Shown here: positions 42,035 through 51,200 of the stretch, one piece after another
How the letters are laid out: each line of letters opens with the position of its first letter
How positions within the stretch are numbered: position 1 is the first letter of the stretch
DNA from: an uncultured Pseudomonadota bacterium
GTDB lineage: Bacteria > Myxococcota_A > Bradymonadia > Bradymonadales > Bradymonadaceae
Length of the DNA: 64,000 nucleotides
Reading direction: 5' to 3'
NCBI GenBank assembly: GCA_913057905.1
Contig: CAJXPB010000001.1
Coordinates: forward strand, 1,612,001 to 1,676,000
Notes under the pieces: generated by a model
Seen by the model: only the letters and a program-made list of their open reading frames with translations
Databases searched by the model: none
What the model was told of the DNA's origin: nothing
Program-made: the position numbers and the translations under genes

Positions 42035-43081
42035 TTATTCTCCAGTAAAACTACGCCGGATCCCCAGCGCTTCATTCGTCTTGTCGATGGAGGTGTCGGC
42101 GTCGCGCTCCGCCCCGGTCAACGCCCGGATCGCATCGATATTTTCTGGAATCACGATCGCCTGATTGTCGACTTGGTATGTGTAGTAAGCTTGATCCTCT
42201 TGGACAGTCAGAATGTCTTCCCACACGGCGACTTCCCACATGTCGCCGCGCGGGCGGCCCAAATCCTTCATCAATTCGAGGGTGCTGTTGAGGGCGACGA
42301 TCCCCTCGTCGGCCCGAACAGTAGCGATGCGCGGCGCCTCTCGGAACGCCTTGACGACCTCTTCACGAGTCGCCGCGCCGGCGAGGTCGACGATCCAGAA
42401 ATGCTGGTGTGACTGGGTATGCGATGCCTTGGCGGCGATAGTGACCACGTCGAGGTCCGGCACGACCGTCTGTGCGTCGGGTCCCTGGTGGCTCGGAATG
42501 TGCTTTTCGGGCACCACGGTGTTCATGATCCCGCTGTGGTCACTCTCCCAAGGATCAGTCGCTCGGCGAACCAACACCCCACGCCCTCGCTCAAGGAGCC
42601 CCGCATTATCCAGGGCAACGAGCGTACGAACGGTGCTGGTTGTGTTGCACGAGACCACACGAGTGACGTCCCGTTCGAGCGCTGAAGGGTAGTTGGCCTG
42701 GGCGACAAACGAGTGGCCTGTCGCCTCGTGTTTTTCGCCGCCCTGGAGAAGCGCTTTGACCCCGTGGTCCCGATACGTCTCAAGGTTTTTTGCGCCAATT
42801 CCTTTCGGTGTACAGTCGACCACCGCGTCGATCTCGCCCAGGAGGTCCTCAAGCGTGCCCTTCACCGAAATTCCCGACTGCTCCATCGGCTCGCGTTTTT
42901 CCGGGGCCGATGCAAATACTTTCATGCCCTTCTGGACGGCCATCTCGATGCGATAGTCGGTGACGACATCGCTGACACCGACGAGCTCCATGTCGGGCTG
43001 CAGCCGCACGGCGTCAGCGACGCGTTTGCCGATCACGCCGTAACCGTTGATACCGACCCGTATCGTGTTTTCATCAGTCAT
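42035..43081 (-). CDS. Type II (archaeal-type) glyceraldehyde-3-phosphate dehydrogenase
   Basis: A 348-residue enzyme with all archaeal-GAPDH landmarks: VGINGYGVIGKRVADAV (NAD(P) site), VVDCTPKGIGAKN, LQGGEKHE, catalytic Cys in RVVSCNTTSTVRTL, RRATDPWES, IPSHQGPDAQTV and IVIPENIDAIRAL. It belongs to the archaeal family, distinct from the bacterial gapA type, and would oxidise glyceraldehyde-3-phosphate with phosphate (or arsenate) as acceptor. It overlaps the permease gene stop by 4 bases (ATGA), so the two proteins are made together. Use in a metal-gene operon, not in glycolysis, is unusual. Confidence 0.92.
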   Translation of the reverse strand: MTDENTIRVGINGYGVIGKRVADAVRLQPDMELVGVSDVVTDYRIEMAVQKGMKVFASAPEKREPMEQSGISVKGTLEDLLGEIDAVVDCTPKGIGAKNLETYRDHGVKALLQGGEKHEATGHSFVAQANYPSALERDVTRVVSCNTTSTVRTLVALDNAGLLERGRGVLVRRATDPWESDHSGIMNTVVPEKHIPSHQGPDAQTVVPDLDVVTIAAKASHTQSHQHFWIVDLAGAATREEVVKAFREAPRIATVRADEGIVALNSTLELMKDLGRPRGDMWEVAVWEDILTVQEDQAYYTYQVDNQAIVIPENIDAIRALTGAERDADTSIDKTNEALGIRRSFTGE

Positions 43082-44472
43082 TTCCCACTCCTTTTCAGAA
43101 ATTTTTCTCGCGATTCCTCGCTCTCAAAGTAATAGAGCGTCTCGCCCCGTATTGTGCAGAATTCGGCCTCGCCGACTGGCATCTCGGTACCGGTGACCGG
43201 ATCCTCGACGATGCGGTCTTCCGGCGACTTGCGTTTCCCCTTGTACAAGACGAGCCCAAACACCGCCGCGACTCCCAAAAACACCATGTTGAGGATTGTC
43301 TGTGGCGAGACGCCGAAGACCGTCGTTCCCTCTCGAGCCACAGTCTCATGGATCGCCGGCACCAGTCCGATGGCATCAAAGAGGTAAAAGACCACAAACC
43401 CGGCCGTCGCCATGGAAACATACAGGATGATCGACAGGCGGGTCCCGATCATCTTCCCAAATATTTTTCGATAGATGCGAATTAATTGTGGGACAATCAG
43501 ATCCGCGTAGATAAAGGCGATGACGCCGGCAAACACGAAGCCCGACTCCCAGAGCACCGCCGCCAAAGGCACATTGCCAACCGATCCCACGAAGGTCAGC
43601 GAACAGATAATCGGTCCCAGCAGACTGTTGTAGACGACTGCCCCCATGCCCTCGCCTCCGCCTTCGAACAGGGCCGTCCAAAATCGGTCCGGCACCAGGG
43701 CCGCGACCAATCCCGCGAGAAGAAATCCGAAGAGCAGCTCCTTCCACAGCATCAGCAGGTCTTTGCGTGTCTGGTTGGCCGCTTCGACCCAGCCGTTCCA
43801 CGAGGTAATTTTTTCTTTCCACGAGCTGGTAAAATCGTCGGGATCCTGGTGGAACAACTCCCGGCACTCTTCCGAGCAAAAATACATCGTCTCGTGTTTG
43901 TGCTCGGTCGTGATCCCGTTTTCACGATTGATCCGCATCTTGCAGACCGGATCGGTGACGACCGGCTGTTCCTTTTTGACCAACTCTTCGCGCACCCTTT
44001 GAGTTTCGTCCGATGGAATCAAAAAGTGGGTGAGCGTGATCGTGAAGACGATCAGAATCGGCGCTCCAACAGCCTGAGCGACGGCGAACTCCCAGCCCAA
44101 AAGAGCCCAGATGACAAATGAAAGGCCGACTACGAAGTTCGTCGAGGCGACCATGAAGGCAATCGACGGAATCAGATGGGCGCCCTTCTTAAAGAGCGTC
44201 TTCGTGGCAGCGATGTCGCCAAACGAACAGGAGGTCGAGGCAACGCCAAATCCCGTCGCCCACAATACCGACTTGGGGCTGGCATCGCCCATGAAAGTGA
44301 CCATGCTGTCCTTCGATACGAACGCCTGGATGATTCCCGAGAGCATGAACCCCAAGAGTAGCGCCCACAGCGCCTGCCAAAAAAAGGTCAACGACAACCA
44401 GAGCCCGTGGAGCGCAGATTCGAGCATTGCCATCATATTTAGCCGGGGAATGAGAATTTGGATCTCTGCCAA
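43078..44472 (-). CDS. ArsP/UPF0718-type permease with internal YHS metal domain
   Basis: A 464-residue permease of the DUF318/UPF0718 group (which includes ArsP organoarsenical exporters). Two halves of about four helices (first with ATGFGVASTSCSFGDIA, second with SLTFVGSVGNVPLAAVLWESG) flank a cytoplasmic YHS domain (about 170-212): DPVCKMRINRENGITTEHKH then YFCSEECRELFHQDP with three Cys for metal. A second, degenerate YHS copy ends the protein (EDPVTGTEMPVGEAEF, YYFESEESREKF) and has lost the FCSEEC cysteines. Start is TTG at 44472 with GGTGAG 11 bases upstream; ATG 44436 is possible. First gene of the GAPDH operon. Confidence 0.8.
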   Translation of the reverse strand: MAEIQILIPRLNMMAMLESALHGLWLSLTFFWQALWALLLGFMLSGIIQAFVSKDSMVTFMGDASPKSVLWATGFGVASTSCSFGDIAATKTLFKKGAHLIPSIAFMVASTNFVVGLSFVIWALLGWEFAVAQAVGAPILIVFTITLTHFLIPSDETQRVREELVKKEQPVVTDPVCKMRINRENGITTEHKHETMYFCSEECRELFHQDPDDFTSSWKEKITSWNGWVEAANQTRKDLLMLWKELLFGFLLAGLVAALVPDRFWTALFEGGGEGMGAVVYNSLLGPIICSLTFVGSVGNVPLAAVLWESGFVFAGVIAFIYADLIVPQLIRIYRKIFGKMIGTRLSIILYVSMATAGFVVFYLFDAIGLVPAIHETVAREGTTVFGVSPQTILNMVFLGVAAVFGLVLYKGKRKSPEDRIVEDPVTGTEMPVGEAEFCTIRGETLYYFESEESREKFLKRSGK

Positions 44473-44620
44473 TTAGCTATCGGCTCACCAATGGCTGCAT
44501 GTCTCATGCCAGTGACGACATGCCACTGGCATGCCACGTGCATTATGGGTACGCGGCTCTCCTGCGTGGCTACTGAAAGCAGCGCAGGTTAGAAGCCAAC
44601 GCACACTTGGAGATGCGATA

Positions 44621-44660
44621 GTTGTACAATAAGCTCGATCTCGATGAAGAAAAACCTACA
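44621..44660. promoter_or_regulatory. Shared element upstream of the metal lipoprotein genes (copy 2)
   Basis: TTGTACAATAA-CTC-ATC ... GAA-AAAAACCTACA, same order and spacing as at 40115-40157. It lies 35 bases upstream of the plus-strand lipoprotein gene and 150 bases upstream of the minus-strand permease gene, so it could serve either or both. Confidence 0.55.
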
Positions 44661-44695
44661 CCCGATTCACGATACTCACTCAGGAGAGACACAAC

Positions 44696-45361
44696 ATGCT
44701 GAAACGAACGCTCGTAATTGTATTCGGAACATCGTTGCTCCTCGCCACCGGCGGCTGCAGCACATCGAAGTCAGCGGAGTCCGGCGATTCGCCGCGGACG
44801 ACTCAGGGGGCCCTTTCCGCTGAAGATGGGGAGAAGTCCGAACGCAAGACCACCGAGTCCGCCAAGAAGGCCGACAAGAAAGCCGAGAAAATGCGGACGG
44901 ACAAAGCGGAAATGAAGGCCAAACGAGAGAAGATGGCCGGCATGTGCCCCATGCAGGTCGAAGGCACGACCCGCAAAGTTGTGAAACTCGACGATGCTGT
45001 TGCCATGGACTTCACCACCACCGGTGATGTCGACGAGGTGCGCAGTCGCGTCGCGAAAATGGCGAGCAAGCACAACAAGATGCACGTCGATGGAAAGTCG
45101 ATGAAAAAGGGCAAGTCCGGCGAGATGAAGCACGGCGGGAAGGGCAAAGGCAAAGGTAAGATGGCCGAGAAACACAAAAAGATGAAGATGATGAACGGCG
45201 TCACCGCCAAGGCCAGCGATATCGAAGGCGGAGCCCGCATGACCCTGACGCCCGAAGACCCGGATAAAGCCGACAAGATCTTCAAGATGATGAAAGAGCA
45301 CGCCGGCAACAAAGGGCAGTGCCCGATGATGGGCCATCAAGGGAAGAAGTCCTCGAACTGA
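44696..45361 (+). CDS. Lys/Met-rich metal-binding lipoprotein
   Basis: A 221-residue protein with lipobox ATGGC (Cys about 21). A Lys/Glu-rich coiled linker is followed by GMCPMQVEGTTRKVVKLDDAVAMDFTTTGDVDEVRSRVAKMA, then an extremely basic Met/His/Gly/Lys-rich stretch (about 130-165: HNKMHVDGKSMKKG ... HGGKGKGKGKMAEKHKKMKMM), and a second CPM near the end (QCPMMGHQG). CPM plus Met/His clusters are typical Cu(I) ligands. It is a paralogue of the next gene by the CPM-linked domain. A 43-base gap separates them. Periplasmic copper binding is inferred. Confidence 0.7.
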   Translation: MLKRTLVIVFGTSLLLATGGCSTSKSAESGDSPRTTQGALSAEDGEKSERKTTESAKKADKKAEKMRTDKAEMKAKREKMAGMCPMQVEGTTRKVVKLDDAVAMDFTTTGDVDEVRSRVAKMASKHNKMHVDGKSMKKGKSGEMKHGGKGKGKGKMAEKHKKMKMMNGVTAKASDIEGGARMTLTPEDPDKADKIFKMMKEHAGNKGQCPMMGHQGKKSSN

Positions 45362-45401
45362 GAATGCTCATCTCGACTCTCATTCATTCGAGAGATTAAA
45401 A

Positions 45402-46082
45402 ATGAAAATGATGTCAACATCTACATTTCAGGCGTCGCTCCTGACATTCGTCGTTATATTAGCCGGTTGCGCCACGCAGAACCCCGGCACCGATCCCGAC
45501 GACATGAGCGTCGAAGAACACAAACAGACGGCCGAGGAGCACGAAGAACGCGCCGAGAAGCACGAAGAACAGTACGACCCGGAGGCTGTCGAAGCACGGA
45601 CGGAAACGGCTAGGGAGACGACCGGGTACGAGACCTACAGCACCGAGACCTACAACCCGACCGCCGAGCACCTAAAGGAGGCAAAGAAGCACGAGCGACA
45701 CGCCGAACAACACCTCGAGGCGGCTCAGACACTCGAGACCTTCGAGGAGAAGCAGTGCAGTCGATTTCCCCAGGACGTCCGTCCGACGTGTCCCCTGATG
45801 GGGCGGGTTATCGACACCGAAAATGTCGAAGACGGCGTGCTCGTCACATTCAATGAAGAGGTAGCCCTGGAGCCAACGGTCGACCACATCAAATGCCACT
45901 TCGCGTTTGCGCGAACGCAGGGCTACGAAGGGATGGACTCATGCCCGCTGTACCTCAAAGGTATCTCCGTCGAGGCGAAGCCGGGTAGCAACGCCGTATT
46001 ATTGAAGACGGACAATCCCGACTCAGTCGAACCACTTCGTCAGCGGGCCCGGGACCACGTTTCCCCAGAAGCGAACCAGTAA
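45402..46082 (+). CDS. His/Cys-containing lipoprotein, paralogue of preceding gene
   Basis: A 226-residue protein with a lipobox (VVILAGC, Cys about 23), then a Glu/His-rich region with repeated EEHEERAEKHEEQ-like heptads and a second HERHAEQHLEAAQ segment, all likely coiled coil. The C-terminal domain has CPLMGRVIDTENVEDGVLVTFNEEVALEPTVDHIKCHFAFARTQG, aligning with the CPM domain of the upstream lipoprotein. Cys residues (about 115-190) and His clusters suggest periplasmic metal binding. Preceded by a good AGAGA ribosome-binding site. The pair is probably cotranscribed and is near copB. Confidence 0.65.
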   Translation: MKMMSTSTFQASLLTFVVILAGCATQNPGTDPDDMSVEEHKQTAEEHEERAEKHEEQYDPEAVEARTETARETTGYETYSTETYNPTAEHLKEAKKHERHAEQHLEAAQTLETFEEKQCSRFPQDVRPTCPLMGRVIDTENVEDGVLVTFNEEVALEPTVDHIKCHFAFARTQGYEGMDSCPLYLKGISVEAKPGSNAVLLKTDNPDSVEPLRQRARDHVSPEANQ

Positions 46083-46091
46083 TCTCCCACA

Positions 46092-46736
46092 TCAGGCTCC
46101 GCTCTCTGTCGGCACGCGGGCCTCGATCCGCTTGACGACGTCCAGGGCGAGCGGGGATTCTCGGACCTCCGAGAATCCCGCTCGCTCTACATTTTTGACG
46201 GTCTGTCGATCGATGTGTGCACCCCAGACGTGCACCGGCAGCCAGTCGAACCACTTCATGAGCGAATGCAGAACGGGGAGACCGCTCAATACGTGCTCCA
46301 CCAGGATCAACTGTCCCCCTGGCCGCACGACCCGGAGGGCCTCCTTCAAACCTTGGACCGGGTCCGGGACCGAACAAAAGACGAAGGTGGCGACGGCGGC
46401 ATCGAATGAATTGTCGTCGAAGGGGAGGTCTTGCGCGTCGGCCTCGAGCAACGCAACCTCGACGCCCTCTTTCTCTGCGCGTCGCCGGGCCCGTTTGAGC
46501 ATCTTCGGAGCAATGTCGATGGCCGTGATGTCCCTGCCTTCGGGATAGTACGGTAGATTCTTGCCGGTTCCCACGCCGAGTTCCAAGATCTCATCGCCTT
46601 CGACTCGGTCCCACTGATCGCGACGCCACGTGGAGAACCGAAACTCCGCCACCCACTCCATCGCATCGTAGATCGGCGCTACGCGGTCGTATCGCCGACG
46701 CACCAGATCGGTCTGTGAACGATCGCTTTCAGTCAT
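46092..46736 (-). CDS. Class I SAM-dependent methyltransferase (UbiE-like)
   Basis: A 214-residue methyltransferase: RRRYDRVAPIYDAMEW at the N-terminus, ILELGVGTGKNLPYYP (motif I), ITAIDIAPKMLKRARRRAE, ADAQDLPFDDNSFDAAVATFVFCSVPDPVQGLKEALRVVRPGGQLILVEHV. This arrangement is that of the UbiE/COQ5 and phospholipid/As-type group. No Cys triad for arsenic is present. It overlaps the cytochrome b561 stop by 8 bases on the same strand and is last in that unit. Acceptor unknown. Confidence 0.85.
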   Translation of the reverse strand: MTESDRSQTDLVRRRYDRVAPIYDAMEWVAEFRFSTWRRDQWDRVEGDEILELGVGTGKNLPYYPEGRDITAIDIAPKMLKRARRRAEKEGVEVALLEADAQDLPFDDNSFDAAVATFVFCSVPDPVQGLKEALRVVRPGGQLILVEHVLSGLPVLHSLMKWFDWLPVHVWGAHIDRQTVKNVERAGFSEVRESPLALDVVKRIEARVPTESGA

Positions 46737-47436
46737 GCTCGTCTTCGTGCTCCTCGGCTTCGAGTATCTGGATGCTCTGCCCGGTCCCCGGAAGGGTCAC
46801 CGCACCGGTCGCCGGATCGTAGCTGGCGTACAACCCTGAAGCCCAGCCGACGGTCAGTACCACAAAGACCAGTGCCACGACGGGGCGCGGTGAATCGATC
46901 GCTTCGGACTCGTCGCGCTCTTTGCGCCCGGTGATCATGCTGCCGATGATGTTTTCGCGGTGGAGAAATGTGTGCAGGAGCACGCCCGCGATATGAACGC
47001 CTACGGTCGCCAGGAAGACCCATGCCAGGATTTCATGGGCTTCCTCGACCCATTCGCCGCCCGTCGACATCAACAGGCCCGTCGCAACCATGGCGAGCGC
47101 CAACACCAGATTCAGGAAAATTGCGACCGAGGAGCCGGGATTGTGACCGGTGTGGGGTTCGCCAGCGGCGTTGAAGAGACCGCGAAAGTACTTCAGGACC
47201 GCTGAGGGGCCGAATACAAAGGACCGAAACCGCGCCCACCGCGTGCCGACGATGCCCCAGACCACCCGAAGTAAGACCATGAATCCCATCGTCGCGCCGA
47301 GCAACATGTGCAGGGCAAACCAGCCACTGTCGTCGTCGATGAGATTCGGAATGAGAAAGGCCCCGAAAAAGCAGGCGGCCAGCATCCAGTGAAACAGTCG
47401 GACCGGGAGGTCCCAGACCAGAACTCGGTTGTTCAC
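46729..47436 (-). CDS. Cytochrome b561-type membrane haem protein
   Basis: A 235-residue membrane protein with four helices carrying His ligands: DLPVRLFHWMLAACFFGAFL, WFALHMLLGATMGFMVLLRVVWGIVG, GHNPGSSVAIFLNLVLALAMVATGLLM and HEILAWVFLATVGVHIAGVLLHTFLHRENIIGSMITG. This is the prokaryotic cytochrome b561 family, transferring electrons from quinol to periplasmic partners. Start is GTG at 47436 with CAGGAG seven bases upstream; a longer frame upstream lacks support. A further C-terminal helix and an acidic tail (ILEAEEHEDEHD) extend it. Confidence 0.85.
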   Translation of the reverse strand: MNNRVLVWDLPVRLFHWMLAACFFGAFLIPNLIDDDSGWFALHMLLGATMGFMVLLRVVWGIVGTRWARFRSFVFGPSAVLKYFRGLFNAAGEPHTGHNPGSSVAIFLNLVLALAMVATGLLMSTGGEWVEEAHEILAWVFLATVGVHIAGVLLHTFLHRENIIGSMITGRKERDESEAIDSPRPVVALVFVVLTVGWASGLYASYDPATGAVTLPGTGQSIQILEAEEHEDEHD

Positions 47437-47518
47437 AACGACACTCCTGGGCGAGACGATCGGACGAACATGTCGAATGGTAGCCGCCCGAGCGGTTCGG
47501 ACAAGGAGTGGAATGCAA

Positions 47519-48154
47519 CTAGCTCCGTCCCGTCCGATACGCCGCGTAGAGGGCCGGGATGCCCAGTGGCAGCGAGAGTATTCCGAACGCCCAGAGCCAC
47601 CCCTGCGCGGCCGAGGACCGCCTCTGAAACAGAATGGCGGCGACCAGCCCGACCGTGGCCACGCCAAAGGCGAGATTGCTCCAGATCGGCTCGTAACTCG
47701 AGCAGTAGAGCCAACAGACAAACGTGTAGGAGGGCGCGTTCCAGGTGGCGGGCTCGGGCTTTGGCCACCCAATTCGACAGTAGGTAGTCCATGCGAACAT
47801 GGCCGCGACGGGCAACCAGGCCAGCCACAGCACGTCCCCGTCCGGACGCCGGCTTCCCCAACGTTTGAACCCCTTCAGAAAGATCGCCGGGAATCCAAAG
47901 ACCCACGACCAGATGGCGATGGTATAGGTCACCGGCCAGTGCTCAATTCGGGGTTGCCGAAAGGGGAGTAGCCACGATTCGGGCAGCGTCGCCCAGGGGA
48001 AAGAGGGGTCGGGAACCGGATTGGTCCAAAAGGCAAACAACCCCAGAACGGTTCCGATCACCAGGGCCCAGAGCCCGGCGGTCGTGTAGAGTTTGAGACC
48101 TGAAGGCAGTTCAACTGCAGCACCGTCACCGACCGTTTCGTCGTGTGTGTCCAT
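47519..48154 (-). CDS. Membrane protein of unknown function
   Basis: A 211-residue protein with about five or six hydrophobic helices, rich in Trp, and no recognised motif (LYTTAGLWALVIGTVLGLFAFWTNPVPDPSFPW, SYTFVCWLYCSSYEPIWSNLAFGVATVGLVAAILF). Two Cys lie in the CWLYC pair near residue 145. It precedes the cytochrome b561 gene on the same strand. Its upstream leader (48169-48222) matches the leader of Uma2 copy 2. Confidence 0.6.
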   Translation of the reverse strand: MDTHDETVGDGAAVELPSGLKLYTTAGLWALVIGTVLGLFAFWTNPVPDPSFPWATLPESWLLPFRQPRIEHWPVTYTIAIWSWVFGFPAIFLKGFKRWGSRRPDGDVLWLAWLPVAAMFAWTTYCRIGWPKPEPATWNAPSYTFVCWLYCSSYEPIWSNLAFGVATVGLVAAILFQRRSSAAQGWLWAFGILSLPLGIPALYAAYRTGRS

Positions 48155-48168
48155 GTTTCCGACTCCGT

Positions 48169-48222
48169 GGTCTCGCTCCTGGTCCAGGTTCCCGGACTAT
48201 TCTCACCCAAGAAATAACAACC
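48169..48222 (-). promoter_or_regulatory. Shared leader motif, copy D
   Basis: Minus-strand GTTGTTATTTCTTGGGTGAG region, 46 bases before the start of the gene at 47519-48154. Roughly 80% identical to the 50-base leader of Uma2 copy 2 across 48169-48222. Suggests that leader was moved or copied together with a gene. Confidence 0.5.
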
Positions 48223-48246
48223 GCCCCTTACCGGAACAAACCGAGC

Positions 48247-51200
48247 CTACGGTTCAGACACCTGGCCGAATGAGAGGCCGAAGGTCTCCTCGACCCACCG
48301 GTAGACCGCCGGCAACACGACCAGTGTCAGCAGTGTCGACGTGACGAGGCCCCCGACCACGACGGCCGCCAGCGGGCGCTGGACGTTCGAGCCGATATCG
48401 TCGGCCCAAAGCAGCGGCGAAAGCCCGCCGATGGTCGTCAGGGCGGTCATCAGGACCGGCCGAAGTCGATGTTCCGCGCCGGTAGTGACGGCCTCGGTCA
48501 GGTCGGTCCCCTTTTCCCGAAGTTGATTGATGTAGTCGACCAGGACGTTTCCGTTGAGCACCGCCACGCCGAAGACGGCGATGAATCCGACGGCGGCGGG
48601 CACCGACAGGTATTCGCCCGAAAGCCACAGCGCCACAATGCCGCCGATGGTGGCAAACGGGACATTCATGAAGATCATCGCCGCGTGGCGCAGGCTGCCG
48701 AAGGCCATAAACAACATCAAAAAGATCAGCACCAGCGTGACGGGCACCACGATGTAGAGTCGCTGCATGGCGCGGCGCTGGTTTTTGAACTGGCCACCGT
48801 ATTCGACGAAGTAGCCAGCCGGCATCGAGACGCGTTCGGGGATTTTCTTCTGTAGCTCGTTGACGACCGACCCCATGTCGCGGCCCCGCACGTTGAGTTG
48901 CACAAAGAGCCGGCGACTCGCCTTGTTGCGCGAGATCTTTTTGGGGCCGCGGTAGACCTCCAGGTCGGCGACTTCGCCCAGTTTGACCATGTGCCCGTCT
49001 ACGGACAGCACCGGCATTTTTTTGAGGTCCGCCAGGTGGTCGCGCTGATCTTCTTTGAGCCGCGTAAAGATGCTGTAGCGCTTAACCCCTTCGTAGACGT
49101 GGCCGACCTTGGAGCCGCCGATGGCGGTGGCCGCGGAGTCGAGCAACTCTTCGATAGAGACGCCCAGCCGCGAGAGTTTGTCGCGTTTGGGCCGGATGAC
49201 GATCTGATTTTTGCCGCCCTGTTGCTGGACCCGCACATCGACGGTCCCGTCGACGCCCCTGGCCACCTCGGCGACGTCCTGGCCGATGCGACTCAACTCG
49301 TCGAGGTCTTCGCCGAAGATGTTGATAGCCAGCTCGGCGCGTACGCCGCTCAAGAGTTCGTTGGTCCGGATCTGAATCGGCTGGGAGACGTTGTTCTTCA
49401 TGCCCGGAATTTCCTCGTCGAGCCGCTGGCCGATGGCCGCCTGGAGTTGGCTGTAATCCCGACCGCTGTTCCACTCATCGAGCGGCTTCAGATCGACGAT
49501 GCTGGCCACCACGTTGACCGGCGCCGGCCCTCCGCCGACCTCGGCCCGGCCCACCCGGGCGTGGGTCCCTTCGACTTCGGAAAACTCGTCGAGAAGATCT
49601 GAGATGCGGTGAGAATACTCGATCGATGACTTCAGGTTGCCACCCGGCGGCAGGACCGAACGGATCTGGAGGGTCCCCTCGCGAAGCGTCGGCACGAATT
49701 CGGTGCCCAGAAAGGGCACCATCGTCAGGCTGCCCACCAGCGCCACCGACGCGACGCCAAAGAGGATCCGCGGGTGATCGACCGACCAGCTCACGATGGG
49801 CCGAAATCGGGCGCGCAGCCATCGGACAAACGCCGGTTCGGTCTGTCCGGCGTCCTTCGAGAAGAGGTAGACGCACAGCACCGGCACGATGGTCAGGGCC
49901 ATGATCGCCGCGCCGATCAGCGCGAAGGTGATCGACGACGCCATCGGCCGGAAGGTCTTGCCCTCGACCCCCTGCAGGGTAAAGAGCGGCAAAAACACCA
50001 CCACGATGATGGTCATCGAGAAAATCACCGGCCGGGCGACCTCTCGCGTGGCCTGATAGACGACGGCGGTCATGTCTTCGGCCGGACCCTCCTCTAGGTG
50101 TCTGAAGACATTCTCCAGCACGACGACCGCACCATCGACCATGATCCCGATGCCGATGGCCAGGCCGCCCAGGCTCATCAAGTTCGCCGACATGCCGAGC
50201 TGCTTCATGGCGATGAATGCCACCAGGCTCGAGAAGGGCAGCGCGGCTACGATAACCAGCGTGGAACGGATATTTCCCAGAAACAGATACAGACACAGCA
50301 GCACCAGGATCGCCCCCTGGAGCAGGGCATTTTCGATCGTCCCGATGGCCTTTTCGATCAGGTCGCCCTGCGAATAGAAGGTCTCGATCCCCATGCCATC
50401 GGGCAGAGCATCGCGGATGGCGCCCAGCCGCTCTTCGACCCGATCCAGGACCTCCTGCGAATTCGTGTCGATCAGCTTGAGCGTGAAGCCTCCGACGGTC
50501 TCCTGGCCGTCGTGGGTCAGCGTGCCCCGGCGGATGGCCGGGCCAAAACGCACCTCGCCTACATCCTGAATCCGTATCGGCGTTCCGCCGTGTTCGGCGA
50601 CGGGAATCGAGCGCAGATCCTCGAGCCCCTCGGGGCCCGGCGACACCCAGCCGTAGCCGCGGACGATGAACTCTTCGCCGGCGCGCTCCACATACGAGGC
50701 CCCCACATTTTTGTTGTTGGCCCCCAGCGCGCGGCGCACATCCTCGATGGCGATGTCGCGGGCCAGCATCTTCTCGTGGTCCAGATGCACCTGGTACTGG
50801 CGGATGTGTCCGCCGACCGAGAGCACACCGGTGACCCCGGGCGTGGTGCGCAGCATCGGTTTGACGATCCAGTCCTGCGCGCTCCGGCGTTGGGTCAACG
50901 AGTGGTCGGCCTCGCCCTCGTTGACGACCTCGTACATGTGGATGCGCCCCAGGCCCGTCGACATGGGCCCCAGCCTGGGTTGGCCGACGCCTTCGGGGAT
51001 CTGCTGGCGCGCCTGCGATAGCCGCTCCATCACGAGACGCCGCCCAAAGAAGTAATCGGTACCGTCTTTGAAGTAGACGTTGACCTGAGACAGCCCGAAG
51101 ACCGACGTCGAGGTCACCCGATCGAGCTGGGGCAGCCCGTACATCGAGATCTCGATCGGATAGCTGATCTGTTTTTCGACATCGACGGGCGACAGGCCCT

